Of a stretch of DNA of 64,000 bases, positions 49,140 through 57,747 are shown in pieces. The DNA is from Sphingomonas pseudosanguinis (GTDB lineage Bacteria; Pseudomonadota; Alphaproteobacteria; Sphingomonadales; Sphingomonadaceae): the NCBI RefSeq assembly GCF_014196255.1, contig NZ_JACIDH010000002.1, positions 310,001 to 374,000 on the forward strand, read 5' to 3'. Within the stretch, counting starts at the first letter, position 1, and the number at the start of each line of letters is the position of its first letter. A program made the position numbers and the translations under genes. The notes under the pieces are model-generated. The model did no database searches. It was given only the letters and a program-made list of their open reading frames with translations, and was not told the origin of the DNA.

Positions 49140-49595
49140 TCAGCCACCCGGCATCTGAAGCGAGGCGTAGCAGGTGAAACCACCCTGCCCGCGCTGCAAC
49201 CGCCGGATATAGTTCAGATAGGCCTGGTTGCTGAAGTAATTGGTGTTGGGCAGCATGCCGCCCTGCAACGCGCGCTTCACCTCCTCGCCGGTATAGGGGC
49301 GGCTGGGCGGCGCGAAGGCGAACAGGGTGCGCGCGGGCACCGTCGAACCATCGAGCGCGATATAGCTGCCCGCCCGCGCCTGATCCGGGATCGGGATTTC
49401 GCAGGTCAGCACCGATCCCGTCGTCTGCGCCAGCGCGGGGCGGATCGCGACCACCGTACTCGCCCCCAGTGCCCCCAGCATCAGCGCGCGCCGGCTGGTC
49501 GCGCCGCCGGCCGGCGCCTCGGTCGCGGGCGGCAGTTCGCCATGTTCAGAGGGTGTTGGCGGCATCTCTTCCATATCGCGGGTGATGTCCCACAT
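49140..49595 (-). CDS. short exported protein with Tat-like signal, possible substrate of the kinase cluster
   Basis: About 151 residues. An acidic, Pro-rich head (1-32) is followed by a Tat-like motif ATSRRALMLGALG (RR at 35-36) and a signal-peptide end at PALAQ (about 57). The mature part has two cysteines (65 and 142), YTGEEVKRALQGG and LNYIRRLQRGQGGFTCYASL, and ends MPGG. I recognise no family. Starts at 49616 (GTG), 49595, 49574 or 49565 are possible; none has a strong ribosome binding site. As first gene of the PqqD-kinase-nucleotidyltransferase operon it is the natural candidate for the modified substrate, but this is inference. Confidence 0.7.
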   Translation of the reverse strand: MWDITRDMEEMPPTPSEHGELPPATEAPAGGATSRRALMLGALGASTVVAIRPALAQTTGSVLTCEIPIPDQARAGSYIALDGSTVPARTLFAFAPPSRPYTGEEVKRALQGGMLPNTNYFSNQAYLNYIRRLQRGQGGFTCYASLQMPGG

Positions 49596-49685
49596 TCGCC
49601 GCGGCGGAACAAGCACCTGGCGCTGCCCATATGCCCCAAGCTGGGAGGAAGACAGGCCGCCCCGCGCCCGCTACATCGATGCGCC

Positions 49686-50927
49686 ATGGGATTCGGCATT
49701 CGCACCTTGTGGGCCATCATCGTGGCGGTCGTCGCGGCCGTCGTCGTGTTCCTGTCGGGGGGACCGGGCCCTGCCATCATCACGCTGGTCGGCGGGATCG
49801 CCGCCGCGCTGGTCGCCAGCGAAGGCGTGAAGACGGACGAGGACGACGAGGACGCGGGCGAGGAGGACGGCGCGCCGCTGTCCCCGCTGCTCACCGAAGC
49901 GCTGGACGCGATCGTCGAGCCGGTCCTGCTGATCGACGAGGGTCGGGTCATCCTGGCCAACCGCGCCGCCCGCACCCTGCTGGGTGCGCATATCGTCGGC
50001 GAGGACGCCCGGATCGCCATCCGCCACCCCGCCGCCGCCGAGCGCCTGCTGGCGGCCGGACCGGTCGAGCCCGAACAGCCGATCTCACTGGTCGGACTGG
50101 GGTCGCTCGACCATCGTTGGGACATGCGGGTCGCCGATGTCACCAATGGCCAGCGCGTCGTCCATCTGATCGACCAGACCGCGCATGACGCCGCCGAGCG
50201 GATGCGCGTCGATTTCGTCGCCAATGCCAGCCATGAGCTTCGTACTCCCCTCGCCTCGATCCTCGGCTTCATCGAGACGCTGGGCGACGAGGCCGGTGAC
50301 GATCCCGAAATCCGCGCCCGTTTCCTGAAGGTCATGTTCGACGAGGCGCGTCGGATGCAGCGGCTGGTCGAGGACCTGATCTCACTGAGCCGGATCGAGG
50401 CCGACAAATATCGCCAGCCCGCCCAGCCGACCGATCTGGCTGAGCTGGTCGAGGATGTCTGGGAGGAGTTTCTCGACTCCGGCGCGCCGCGCGCCAAGGA
50501 CATTGCCTGCGACCTGGGCGAGGACCTGGCACCCGTCGCCGGCGACCGGGCGCAGCTGTCGCAGATGCTGCACAATCTGATCGGCAATGCGATGAAATAT
50601 GGTCGGGCCGACACACCGATCCGCGTCACGCTGGGGCGCGACGGCGACATGCTGCGTCTGAGCGTCGCCGACCGGGGCGAAGGGATCGCCGCCGGCCATA
50701 TCCCCCGGCTGACCGAACGTTTCTATCGCGTCGATTCGGGGCGCAGCCGCAGCATCGGCGGCACCGGCCTTGGCCTCGCCATCGTCAAGCATATCGTCGA
50801 GCGGCATCGCGGGCGGCTGGACATCGCGAGCGAAGTGGGTGTCGGCACGACGGTGACGGTGCGCCTGCCGCCGCTAAAGACCAGCACAAAAAGCCTTTCC
50901 GAGGCGGGTGTCACAAAAGAGCAATAG
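49686..50927 (+). CDS. phoR: phosphate regulon sensor kinase PhoR
   Basis: A 413-residue membrane kinase with two N-terminal hydrophobic helices (about 5-25 and 28-45), an acidic linker (KTDEDDEDAGEEDG), a PAS domain (about 70-165) and the H-box FVANASHELRTPLASILGF. The ATPase domain has NLIGNAMKYGR, DRGEGI and GGTGLGLAIVKHIVERH. This is the PhoR layout. The ATG at 49686 starts directly before the first helix; the frame is open further upstream, but without homology. It precedes pstS by 72 bp, and phoB lies at the other end of the same gene block. Confidence 0.94.
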   Translation: MGFGIRTLWAIIVAVVAAVVVFLSGGPGPAIITLVGGIAAALVASEGVKTDEDDEDAGEEDGAPLSPLLTEALDAIVEPVLLIDEGRVILANRAARTLLGAHIVGEDARIAIRHPAAAERLLAAGPVEPEQPISLVGLGSLDHRWDMRVADVTNGQRVVHLIDQTAHDAAERMRVDFVANASHELRTPLASILGFIETLGDEAGDDPEIRARFLKVMFDEARRMQRLVEDLISLSRIEADKYRQPAQPTDLAELVEDVWEEFLDSGAPRAKDIACDLGEDLAPVAGDRAQLSQMLHNLIGNAMKYGRADTPIRVTLGRDGDMLRLSVADRGEGIAAGHIPRLTERFYRVDSGRSRSIGGTGLGLAIVKHIVERHRGRLDIASEVGVGTTVTVRLPPLKTSTKSLSEAGVTKEQ

Positions 50928-50940
50928 AAATGTCACACGG
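50908..50940 (+). promoter_or_regulatory. candidate Pho box upstream of pstS
   Basis: Three 11-bp units run from 50908 to 50940. Units one (GTGTCACAAAA) and three (ATGTCACACGG) match the PhoB unit CTGTCATAAAW well, and the middle unit is degenerate. The TGTCAC cores are exactly 22 bp apart, two PhoB periods. The site overlaps the phoR stop and ends 58 bp before pstS. Confidence 0.75.
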
Positions 50941-50998
50941 GGGTATGGTGAGCGTGGCAGCGCCAGCCCACACCCGTTCCGGTGGCTCAAGGAAATGA

Positions 50999-52045
50999 AT
51001 GCGCCTGCCCTGCCTATTCGCCGCGATGTTCGCGCTGGCGGCCTGTCACGATCAGGCCAATGGTGGCGGTGCGGGCGTGCGCGACCAGATCACGGCGGTG
51101 GGGTCCTCGACGGTCTATCCCTTCACCACGATCATCGCCGAGCGCTTCGTCGCCGCTGATCCGGACGCCAAGGCACCGGTGATCGAGTCGACGGGCACGG
51201 GCGCTGGCATGAAGCTGTTCTGCGCCGGGATCGGTGCGGGCCATCCCGACATCGAAAACGCCTCGCGCCGCATGAAGGCGAGCGAATATCGCGAATGCGC
51301 CGCGCACGGCGCGAAGGCGCTGCTTGAAGTCCAGATCGGTATCGACGGCATCGCCTTTGCCGAATCCAAGCGCGGTCCACGCATGGCGCTGACCACCGCC
51401 GACATCTACCGCGCGCTCGCTGCCCGGCCCGGCGGGCGGGTAAACGGTGCGCGCACCTGGCGCGACGTGAACCCCGCACTGCCGGCCATTCCCATCCAGG
51501 TCTATGGCCCGCCCGCGACCAGCGGCACGCGCGACGCGCTCGCCGAGCTGATCATGACCCGTGGTTGTGACGCGGTGGAACCCGGCGCAACCGCGCTGGC
51601 CCGGCGGGATGCCGAGGCGCATCACCGGACCTGCACCCGCATCCGCGAGGACGGCGCCTATATCGACGCCGGCGAGAACGACAATCTGATTGTTCAAAAG
51701 CTGCAATCCAATCCCAACGCGATCGGCATCTTCGGCTATTCCTATCTCGAGGAAAACCGCCACATCGTCGACGGTGTCGCGATCAATGGCGTCATGCCCA
51801 GCTATCAGGCGATCGCCGAGGATCGCTATCCTGGATCGCGGCCGCTCTATGTCTATGTGAAGAAGGCGCATCTCGACGCGATCCCCGGTCTTCGCCAGTT
51901 CCTGATCCTCTATGCCGACAATTGGGGGCAGAACGGCCCGCTGGTGCGGCGTGGCCTGATCGCATCACCGGCCCCCATCCAAGCGCGGGCACGGGCCATC
52001 ATCACGCGCGAGACGGTGCTCGATCCGGCGACCCTGCCATCATGA
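50999..52045 (+). CDS. pstS: phosphate ABC transporter substrate-binding lipoprotein PstS
   Basis: A 348-residue phosphate-binding protein. A lipoprotein signal ends in lipobox LAAC (Cys16). The phosphate-binding segments are AVGSSTVYPF, ESTGTGAGMKLFC and PPATSGTRDALAELI, followed by NAIGIFGYSYLEEN. It carries two Cys pairs in the mature region that may be disulfides. Its ATG at 50999 lies 58 bp after the candidate Pho box, and its stop overlaps pstC (ATGA). It captures periplasmic phosphate for the PstCAB permease. Confidence 0.95.
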   Translation: MRLPCLFAAMFALAACHDQANGGGAGVRDQITAVGSSTVYPFTTIIAERFVAADPDAKAPVIESTGTGAGMKLFCAGIGAGHPDIENASRRMKASEYRECAAHGAKALLEVQIGIDGIAFAESKRGPRMALTTADIYRALAARPGGRVNGARTWRDVNPALPAIPIQVYGPPATSGTRDALAELIMTRGCDAVEPGATALARRDAEAHHRTCTRIREDGAYIDAGENDNLIVQKLQSNPNAIGIFGYSYLEENRHIVDGVAINGVMPSYQAIAEDRYPGSRPLYVYVKKAHLDAIPGLRQFLILYADNWGQNGPLVRRGLIASPAPIQARARAIITRETVLDPATLPS

Positions 52046-53418
52046 ACGGTATCGTCCTCCTGATCCTGATCGTCGGCCTCGGCCTGATCGCCTGGGCCGT
52101 TTCGCGGATGCGCGCGCTGGGTTTCCGGCGGCGGCTGGGCACGCGGATCAGTTCGCTGCCGCATCATCATGGCTGGTATGTCGCGCTATGGACCGCCGCG
52201 CCGCCTTTGCTGTTCCTCGCCATCTGGGCGGCGACGTCGCCAGCACTGGTTACCGACATGGTGCTCGGTACGCCCGCCGCCGCGCAACTGCCGCCTCCGG
52301 GGTTCGAGCGCGCCGCGATCCTGTCCGAGGCGCGGGCGCTGGCCGCCGGGCGCGCGCATGGGGCCTTCCATACGCTGTCCCGTACCCTGGCACCCGCCTA
52401 TGACGCGGCGCAGGCGCGGGTCGACTGGATCGCGACGGCGGTCGTGCTGATGCTGGCGCTGGCCGGCGGAACCTATGCCTATCTGCGGGTCCGCCCGGAC
52501 TTTTCCGCGCGGACCCGGATCGAGCGGGTCATCCTCGGGCTGTTGCTCGGCGCGTCGCTGATCGCGATCCTGACCACCGCCGGGATTGTCGCATCGCTCC
52601 TTTATGAGGCGGGGCGCTTCTTTTCGGTCGTGCCGATCACCGATTTTCTGTTCGGCACGCATTGGAGTCCGCAGGTCATCGACCCGCGCGATCCCGGCGC
52701 GTCGCTGGGCGCGGTGCCGCTATTCTGGGGCACCTTTTTCATCGGCGCGGTGATCGCGATGGCGGTCGCCATCCCCTTCGGCCTGTTGAGCGCCATCTAC
52801 CTGACCCAGTATGCCGCGCCGCGCGCCCGCCGCATCATGAAGCCGGTGCTGGAGGTGCTCGCGGGCATCCCGACCGTCGTCTACGGCTATTTCGCGGCGC
52901 TGACCGTCGCGCCGGCGGTGCGGCAATTCGCCGTATCGATCGGCATCGACTGGGCCTCGTCGGAAAGCGCGCTCGCCGCCGGGCTGGTCATGGGGGTGAT
53001 GATCATCCCCTTTGTCTCGTCCATGGCCGATGACAGCCTGGCCGCCGTGCCCAATGCGATGCGCGACGGCAGCCTGGCCATGGGGGCGACCCCGTCGGAG
53101 ACGATCACCCGCGTCATGCTGCCCGCCGCTCTTCCGGGTGTCGTCGGCGGCGTCCTGCTGGCCGTCAGCCGAGCGATCGGCGAGACGATGATCGTCGTCA
53201 TGGCCGCCAGCGGCGTGGCGACGCTGACCGCCAACCCCTTCGCCAGCACGACGACCGTCACCCGCCAGATCGTCGACCTGCTGACCGGCGAGGCCGAATT
53301 CGACAGCCCCAAGACGCTGGCCGCCTTCGCGCTGGGCCTGACATTGTTCGTCATCACGCTGCTCCTCAACATCATCGCGCTGACGGTCGTGAAGCGTTAC
53401 CGGGAAAGCTATGAGTAA
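52042..53418 (+). CDS. pstC: phosphate ABC transporter permease PstC
   Basis: A 458-residue permease, about 140 residues longer than E. coli PstC. The extra part is N-terminal: three additional helices (about 1-20, 50-65, 130-150) and a periplasmic loop of about 60 residues. The core permease follows (GTFFIGAVIAMAVAIPFGLLSA, LEVLAGIPTVVYGYFA), with the ABC-coupling EAA-like loop AMRDGSLAMGATPSETI and SRAIGETMIVVMAA. The long form is common in alphaproteobacteria. The start overlaps the pstS stop, and the 3' end overlaps pstA by eight bases. Confidence 0.94.
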   Translation: MNGIVLLILIVGLGLIAWAVSRMRALGFRRRLGTRISSLPHHHGWYVALWTAAPPLLFLAIWAATSPALVTDMVLGTPAAAQLPPPGFERAAILSEARALAAGRAHGAFHTLSRTLAPAYDAAQARVDWIATAVVLMLALAGGTYAYLRVRPDFSARTRIERVILGLLLGASLIAILTTAGIVASLLYEAGRFFSVVPITDFLFGTHWSPQVIDPRDPGASLGAVPLFWGTFFIGAVIAMAVAIPFGLLSAIYLTQYAAPRARRIMKPVLEVLAGIPTVVYGYFAALTVAPAVRQFAVSIGIDWASSESALAAGLVMGVMIIPFVSSMADDSLAAVPNAMRDGSLAMGATPSETITRVMLPAALPGVVGGVLLAVSRAIGETMIVVMAASGVATLTANPFASTTTVTRQIVDLLTGEAEFDSPKTLAAFALGLTLFVITLLLNIIALTVVKRYRESYE

Positions 53419-54694
53419 GCGGCCGTCCCTGCCCGTGGCCGATGCGCCGGTCCGCCCGACGGTGTGGGACAGCCCCGCCATGGCGCGACGTCTGCGCCGA
53501 CGTTATGCCGCAGAGCGGCGCTTCCGCCTGCTGGGGCTCGCCGCCGTCGCCTTGTCCGCTGCCTTTCTGGCGTTCCTGCTGGTGACGATGGTCGCGCAAG
53601 GGATTCGCGGTTTTACCGAAACAACCATCACGCTGCCGATCGACCTCGCCGCCGCCGACCTGCCGATCGAGCCGGCGCGCGTGAAGGGCCGCAGCGCCGA
53701 TCTGGCGCTGGCCGGCGCCGGGCTGGAAGACGCGGTCGATACCGCCGCCACGATGCGGTTTGGACGGGACGGGGCCGACCTGCTGTCGCCGGGCGCATGG
53801 CTGGCGGTGCGTGATGCGATCAAGGCCGACCCGGCGATCCTGCGTCGCACAGTCACCTTCACCCTCCCGGTCGCCAGCCCCTTTGACGTCGCCGCCAAGG
53901 GCGAAGGGACGCCCGATGCCGAACAGGTGGTCGCCCGGCTGAAGGCGCAGGGCGTGCTGTCGACCGGCTGGAACTGGAATTTCCTGACTGATGCGGATGC
54001 GACCGACCCGACGCGGGTCGGCATCTGGGGAGCGGCCAAGGGATCGCTGCTGACCATGCTGGTCACGCTCGCGCTCGCCTTCCCGATCGGGGTGCTGGCC
54101 GCGCTTTACCTTGAGGAATATGCGCCCAAGAACCGCTGGACCGATCTGATCGAGGTGTCGATCAACAATCTGGCGGCGGTGCCCTCGATCATCTTCGGCC
54201 TGCTCGGACTCGCGGTGTTCCTCAACACCTTCGGGCTGCCGCGCTCGGCGCCGCTCGTCGGCGGGTTGACGCTGGCGCTGATGACCATGCCGGTCATCGT
54301 CATCGCCGGGCGCAACGCGATCAAGGCGGTGCCGCCGTCGATCCGCGACGCCGCACTGGCGGTGGGCGCGTCGCGGGTGCAGGTGATCTTCCATCATGTC
54401 CTGCCGCTCGCCCTGCCCGGCATCCTGACCGGCACGATCATCGGCATGGCCCGCGCGCTGGGCGAGACCGCGCCGCTCCTGATGATCGGCATGCGCGCCT
54501 TCATCGCAGCGCCGCCGCGCGGGCTGACCGATCCGTCGACGGTGCTGCCGGTCCAGATCTTCCTGTGGTCCGATCAGGTCGACCGGGGCTTCATCGAAAA
54601 GACCTCGGCCGCGATCATCGTCCTTCTGGTCTTCCTGCTCGCGATGAACGGGCTGGCCATCTACCTCCGCAATCGCTTCGAGACACGCTGGTGA
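53411..54694 (+). CDS. pstA: phosphate ABC transporter permease PstA
   Basis: A 427-residue permease with an N-terminal DUF3333-type extension. A basic cytoplasmic head ([18 protein letters not shown]) precedes a helix at about 40-62 and a large periplasmic domain of about 140 residues, then the core permease. Conserved segments are [35 protein letters not shown], the coupling loop [17 protein letters not shown] and [16 protein letters not shown]. It forms the phosphate channel with PstC. The stop overlaps the pstB start (GTGA). Confidence 0.95.
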   Translation: MSKRPSLPVADAPVRPTVWDSPAMARRLRRRYAAERRFRLLGLAAVALSAAFLAFLLVTMVAQGIRGFTETTITLPIDLAAADLPIEPARVKGRSADLALAGAGLEDAVDTAATMRFGRDGADLLSPGAWLAVRDAIKADPAILRRTVTFTLPVASPFDVAAKGEGTPDAEQVVARLKAQGVLSTGWNWNFLTDADATDPTRVGIWGAAKGSLLTMLVTLALAFPIGVLAALYLEEYAPKNRWTDLIEVSINNLAAVPSIIFGLLGLAVFLNTFGLPRSAPLVGGLTLALMTMPVIVIAGRNAIKAVPPSIRDAALAVGASRVQVIFHHVLPLALPGILTGTIIGMARALGETAPLLMIGMRAFIAAPPRGLTDPSTVLPVQIFLWSDQVDRGFIEKTSAAIIVLLVFLLAMNGLAIYLRNRFETRW

Positions 54695-55452
54695 GCATCC
54701 CCAAGATAACCGCGCGCAACGTCAGCGTGTCTTACGGCGCCAAGCAGGCGATCGACGACATCTCGATCGATGTCGACATGGACCATGTCATCGCGTTCAT
54801 CGGCCCCTCGGGCTGCGGCAAGTCGACCTTCCTGCGCACGCTCAACCGGATGAACGACACCATCCCCTCGGCACGGGTGTCGGGTGACGTACGGCTGGAC
54901 GGACAGGACATCTATGCGCCCGAAATGGACGTGGTGCAGCTGCGCGCTCGGGTCGGCATGGTGTTCCAGAAGCCCAACCCCTTCCCCAAGTCGATCTATG
55001 AAAATGTCGCCTATGGCCCGCGCATCCATGGGCTGGCCAACTCGCGGGCCGAGCTGGACGTCATCGTCGAGCGGTCGCTGACGCGGGCCGGCCTGTGGAA
55101 CGAGGTGAAGGATCGCCTCTCCGAAAGCGGCACCGCGCTGTCGGGCGGTCAGCAGCAGCGGCTGTGTATCGCGCGCGCCATCGCGGTCGACCCCGAGGTT
55201 ATCCTGATGGACGAACCGTGCAGCGCGCTCGACCCGATCGCGACGGCGCGAATCGAGGAGCTGATCCACGACCTGCGCGGCCGCTACGCCATCGCGATCG
55301 TCACCCACAATATGCAGCAGGCGGCCCGCGTGTCGCAGCGCACCGCCTTTTTCCATCTCGGCACGCTCGTCGAGTATGGACGCACGTCCGACATCTTCAC
55401 GAACCCGAAGGAAGAGCGGACGAAGGACTATATTACCGGCCGATACGGCTGA
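54691..55452 (+). CDS. pstB: phosphate ABC transporter ATP-binding protein PstB
   Basis: A 253-residue ATPase. Walker A is [20 protein letters not shown], the Q-loop region is [17 protein letters not shown], the signature is [15 protein letters not shown] and Walker B is [12 protein letters not shown], followed by the switch His in IVTHNMQQA. The [16 protein letters not shown] sequence is specific for PstB. The start is a GTG at 54691 overlapping the pstA stop; upstream in-frame codons would lie inside pstA. phoU follows after 11 bp. Confidence 0.97.
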   Translation: MSIPKITARNVSVSYGAKQAIDDISIDVDMDHVIAFIGPSGCGKSTFLRTLNRMNDTIPSARVSGDVRLDGQDIYAPEMDVVQLRARVGMVFQKPNPFPKSIYENVAYGPRIHGLANSRAELDVIVERSLTRAGLWNEVKDRLSESGTALSGGQQQRLCIARAIAVDPEVILMDEPCSALDPIATARIEELIHDLRGRYAIAIVTHNMQQAARVSQRTAFFHLGTLVEYGRTSDIFTNPKEERTKDYITGRYG

Positions 55453-55463
55453 GGACGAGGATC

Positions 55464-56147
55464 ATGGACCACACCGTTAAAGCCTTCGACAACGACATCG
55501 GCCGCCTGCGCGGGCTGATCGGCCAGATGGGCGGATTGGCCGAAGAGGCGATCGCCAATGCCATCAAGGCGTTGCAACGCTCCGACCTGGAACTGGCGCG
55601 CAAGGTTCGCGAGGACGACAAGGCGATCGACGTGATCGAGGCCGAGGTCGAGCGGCTGGCCGTCCGCACCATCGCGCTGCGCGCGCCGATGGCCAACGAC
55701 CTGCGCGAAGTCGTCGCGGCGCTGAAGATCGCCAGCGTCGTCGAGCGGATCGGCGACTATGCCAAGAACATCGCCAAGCGCGTGCCGATGATCGAGAGTG
55801 AGGATCGGATCGAGCCCGTCTCGATCCTGCCCGCCATGGCCAAGATTGCCTCGGCGATGGTGCATGACGTGCTGGACGCCTTTGCCGCGCGCGATGCCGA
55901 GGCGGCGATCCGGGTCCGCGACAGCGACAACGCGCTCGACGATTTCTACGATTCCATCTTCCGCACGCTCGTCACCCATATGGTCGAGAATCCCAAGACG
56001 ATCGGACAGGTCGCGCACCTGCTGTTCATCGCCAAGAATCTCGAACGCATCGGCGACCATGCGACCAATGTCGCGGAGATGGTCTATTTCGCCGCCACCG
56101 GCACGCAAATGGGCGAGCGTGACCGCAGCGGCTCCTTGCCTTCTTGA
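55464..56147 (+). CDS. phoU: phosphate signalling protein PhoU
   Basis: A 227-residue all-helical protein made of two PhoU three-helix repeats. Each carries the metal-binding acidic segment ERIGDYAKNIAKR (first repeat) or ERIGDHATNVAEM (second repeat). It links PstB activity to PhoR and dampens the phosphate response. The ATG at 55464 follows GAGGA. It lies between pstB and phoB with short gaps, completing the usual regulon order. Confidence 0.96.
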   Translation: MDHTVKAFDNDIGRLRGLIGQMGGLAEEAIANAIKALQRSDLELARKVREDDKAIDVIEAEVERLAVRTIALRAPMANDLREVVAALKIASVVERIGDYAKNIAKRVPMIESEDRIEPVSILPAMAKIASAMVHDVLDAFAARDAEAAIRVRDSDNALDDFYDSIFRTLVTHMVENPKTIGQVAHLLFIAKNLERIGDHATNVAEMVYFAATGTQMGERDRSGSLPS

Positions 56148-56160
56148 GGGAACAGGCACC

Positions 56161-56853
56161 ATGGCACGGGTAAAGATGTTGCTGGTCGAAGACGACGCCG
56201 CGCTGGCGGAACTGCTCGTCTTCCATTTCAAGCGCGAGGATTTCGAGGTCGTTCACACGCCCGATGGCGAGGAGGCGCTGTTGCTGGCGCGTGAGAACAC
56301 GCCCGACATCGTCCTGCTCGACTGGATGGTCGAGGGGATTTCGGGGATCGAGGTGTGCCGCCGCCTGCGCCGCTCGCCCGAAACCGCCAATGTGCCGATC
56401 ATCATGCTGACCGCGCGCGGCGAGGAAGAGGACCGGGTACGCGGGCTCGAGACGGGGGCGGATGATTACGTGACCAAGCCCTTCTCGCCCCGCGAACTGG
56501 TCGCGCGCGTCGGCGCGGTGCTGCGCCGGGTACGCCCGGCTCTTGCGGGCGAGGCGCTGGTCTATGCCGACATCGAGATGGACACGGTGGGTCACAAGGT
56601 CCGCCGCGCGGGCGAGGTCGTGTCGCTCGGGCCGACCGAGTTCCGCCTGCTCAAGCATTTCCTGGAGCATCCGGGCTGGGTCTTCTCGCGCGAGCGGCTG
56701 CTCGATGCGGTATGGGGGCACGACTCGGACATCGAGAGCCGGACGGTCGACGTGCATATCCGGCGGCTGCGCAAGGCGATCAATATCGGCGACCGGCCCG
56801 ACATCATCCGCACCGTCCGCTCGGCCGGCTATTCGCTCGACGCCGGAGTCTGA
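56161..56853 (+). CDS. phoB: phosphate regulon response regulator PhoB
   Basis: A 230-residue OmpR-family regulator. The receiver has VEDDAALAELL, phospho-Asp54 in VLLDWMVEG and YVTKPFSPREL. The winged helix has LGPTEFRLLKHFLEHPG and the DNA-recognition segment SRTVDVHIRRLRKAI. It binds Pho boxes when phosphorylated by PhoR, and the site at 50908-50940 is the obvious local target. The ATG at 56161 lies 13 bp after phoU. Confidence 0.96.
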   Translation: MARVKMLLVEDDAALAELLVFHFKREDFEVVHTPDGEEALLLARENTPDIVLLDWMVEGISGIEVCRRLRRSPETANVPIIMLTARGEEEDRVRGLETGADDYVTKPFSPRELVARVGAVLRRVRPALAGEALVYADIEMDTVGHKVRRAGEVVSLGPTEFRLLKHFLEHPGWVFSRERLLDAVWGHDSDIESRTVDVHIRRLRKAINIGDRPDIIRTVRSAGYSLDAGV

Positions 56854-56991
56854 TCTCCTGCGCTTTCGGTCCGAAAACGGATGAAAAATGCGTTCGGAAT
56901 CGGGCCGGAAGCGAAACGAGGGAGCCAAGGGCGGCGTGGGGCGTTCCCCTGACCGCGCTAACGCACTTGCGCTTCTGAACAGGAGATTCGC

Positions 56992-57345
56992 ATGAAGTTC
57001 GTTTTTCTGGCGGCCACGGCCCTGATCGCCGCCCCCGTCTTTGCCCAGGACACGACCCAGGCCGATGCGGCCGCCCAGACCCAGATGCAGGGTCAGGCCA
57101 GCACCAGCACGACCGACGGCACCATGTCGGCGCAGGCGGGCGTCAACGCCTCGGCGGGTGCTCAGGTCGGCGGCTATCAGCCCGCACAGCCGGCGCTTGC
57201 CGGTACGCCGCAGCCCAGCGCGCCGGTCGTCTTCAAGCAGGCACCGACTCCGGCCCAGGCCTTCCCCGCCCCGGCACCGCTGGAAAGCTATCCGATCTGC
57301 AAGAAGGGTCAGTTCGACCAGTGCCGTCAGCGCGGCGGCAAGTGA
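56992..57345 (+). CDS. small secreted Ala/Gln/Pro-rich protein
   Basis: A 117-residue exported protein. A signal peptide (MKFVFLAATALIAAPVFA) is followed by a low-complexity mature part rich in Ala, Gln, Thr and Pro, and a more defined end YPICKKGQFDQCRQRGGK with two cysteines. AGGAG lies about eight bases before the ATG. It is followed by a strong intrinsic terminator and is likely a single-gene unit. I recognise no family. The C-terminal Cys-containing segment is the most likely functional part. Confidence 0.75.
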   Translation: MKFVFLAATALIAAPVFAQDTTQADAAAQTQMQGQASTSTTDGTMSAQAGVNASAGAQVGGYQPAQPALAGTPQPSAPVVFKQAPTPAQAFPAPAPLESYPICKKGQFDQCRQRGGK

Positions 57346-57368
57346 TCGCCCTGTAAAGTAACGACATG

Positions 57369-57399
57369 CGCCGGCTCTCGTTAGAGGGCCGGCGTTTTT
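57369..57399 (+). terminator. intrinsic terminator after the small secreted protein
   Basis: An 11-pair stem (CGCCGGCTCTC with GAGGGCCGGCG, one G-T) closes on the loop GTTA and is followed by five T. Confidence 0.92.
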
Positions 57400-57414
57400 C
57401 ATGGCAAACGGGAT

Positions 57415-57747
57415 TTATTCGTCGACCAGCTTCATCAGCCGGCGTTCGACGGGGGCGAGCACCGGCCCCAGTTCATGCCCCCGCTTCAGCACCATGCCGC
57501 CCTCGCCGATCAGCGCCCACATGCCCTGACGGTTGCGCAGCGCGGGCCGCTTCTCGATCCGATATTCGGGGCGTTCGGCCGCGCGCCGAAAGGCGGAGAA
57601 CACCGCCGCATCCCGCCCCATGTCCATCGCATAATCGCGCCAATGTCCGGCGGCGACCATCCGGCCGTAAAGGTCGAGAATGCGAGTCAGCTCGACCCGC
57701 TCGAACCCCACCTGCCCGGGGGCCTTGGGAAAGGGTACGATCCCCAT
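57415..57747 (-). CDS. DUF2794 family protein
   Basis: A 110-residue cytoplasmic protein. VGFERVELTRILDLYGRMVAAG and WRDYAMDMGRDAAVFSAFRR near the start and the C-terminal half ending LMKLVDE match DUF2794, an uncharacterised family almost restricted to alphaproteobacteria. The ATG at 57747 overlaps the serine acetyltransferase stop by one base (TGATG), so the two are translated together. Function unknown. Confidence 0.87.
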   Translation of the reverse strand: MGIVPFPKAPGQVGFERVELTRILDLYGRMVAAGHWRDYAMDMGRDAAVFSAFRRAAERPEYRIEKRPALRNRQGMWALIGEGGMVLKRGHELGPVLAPVERRLMKLVDE

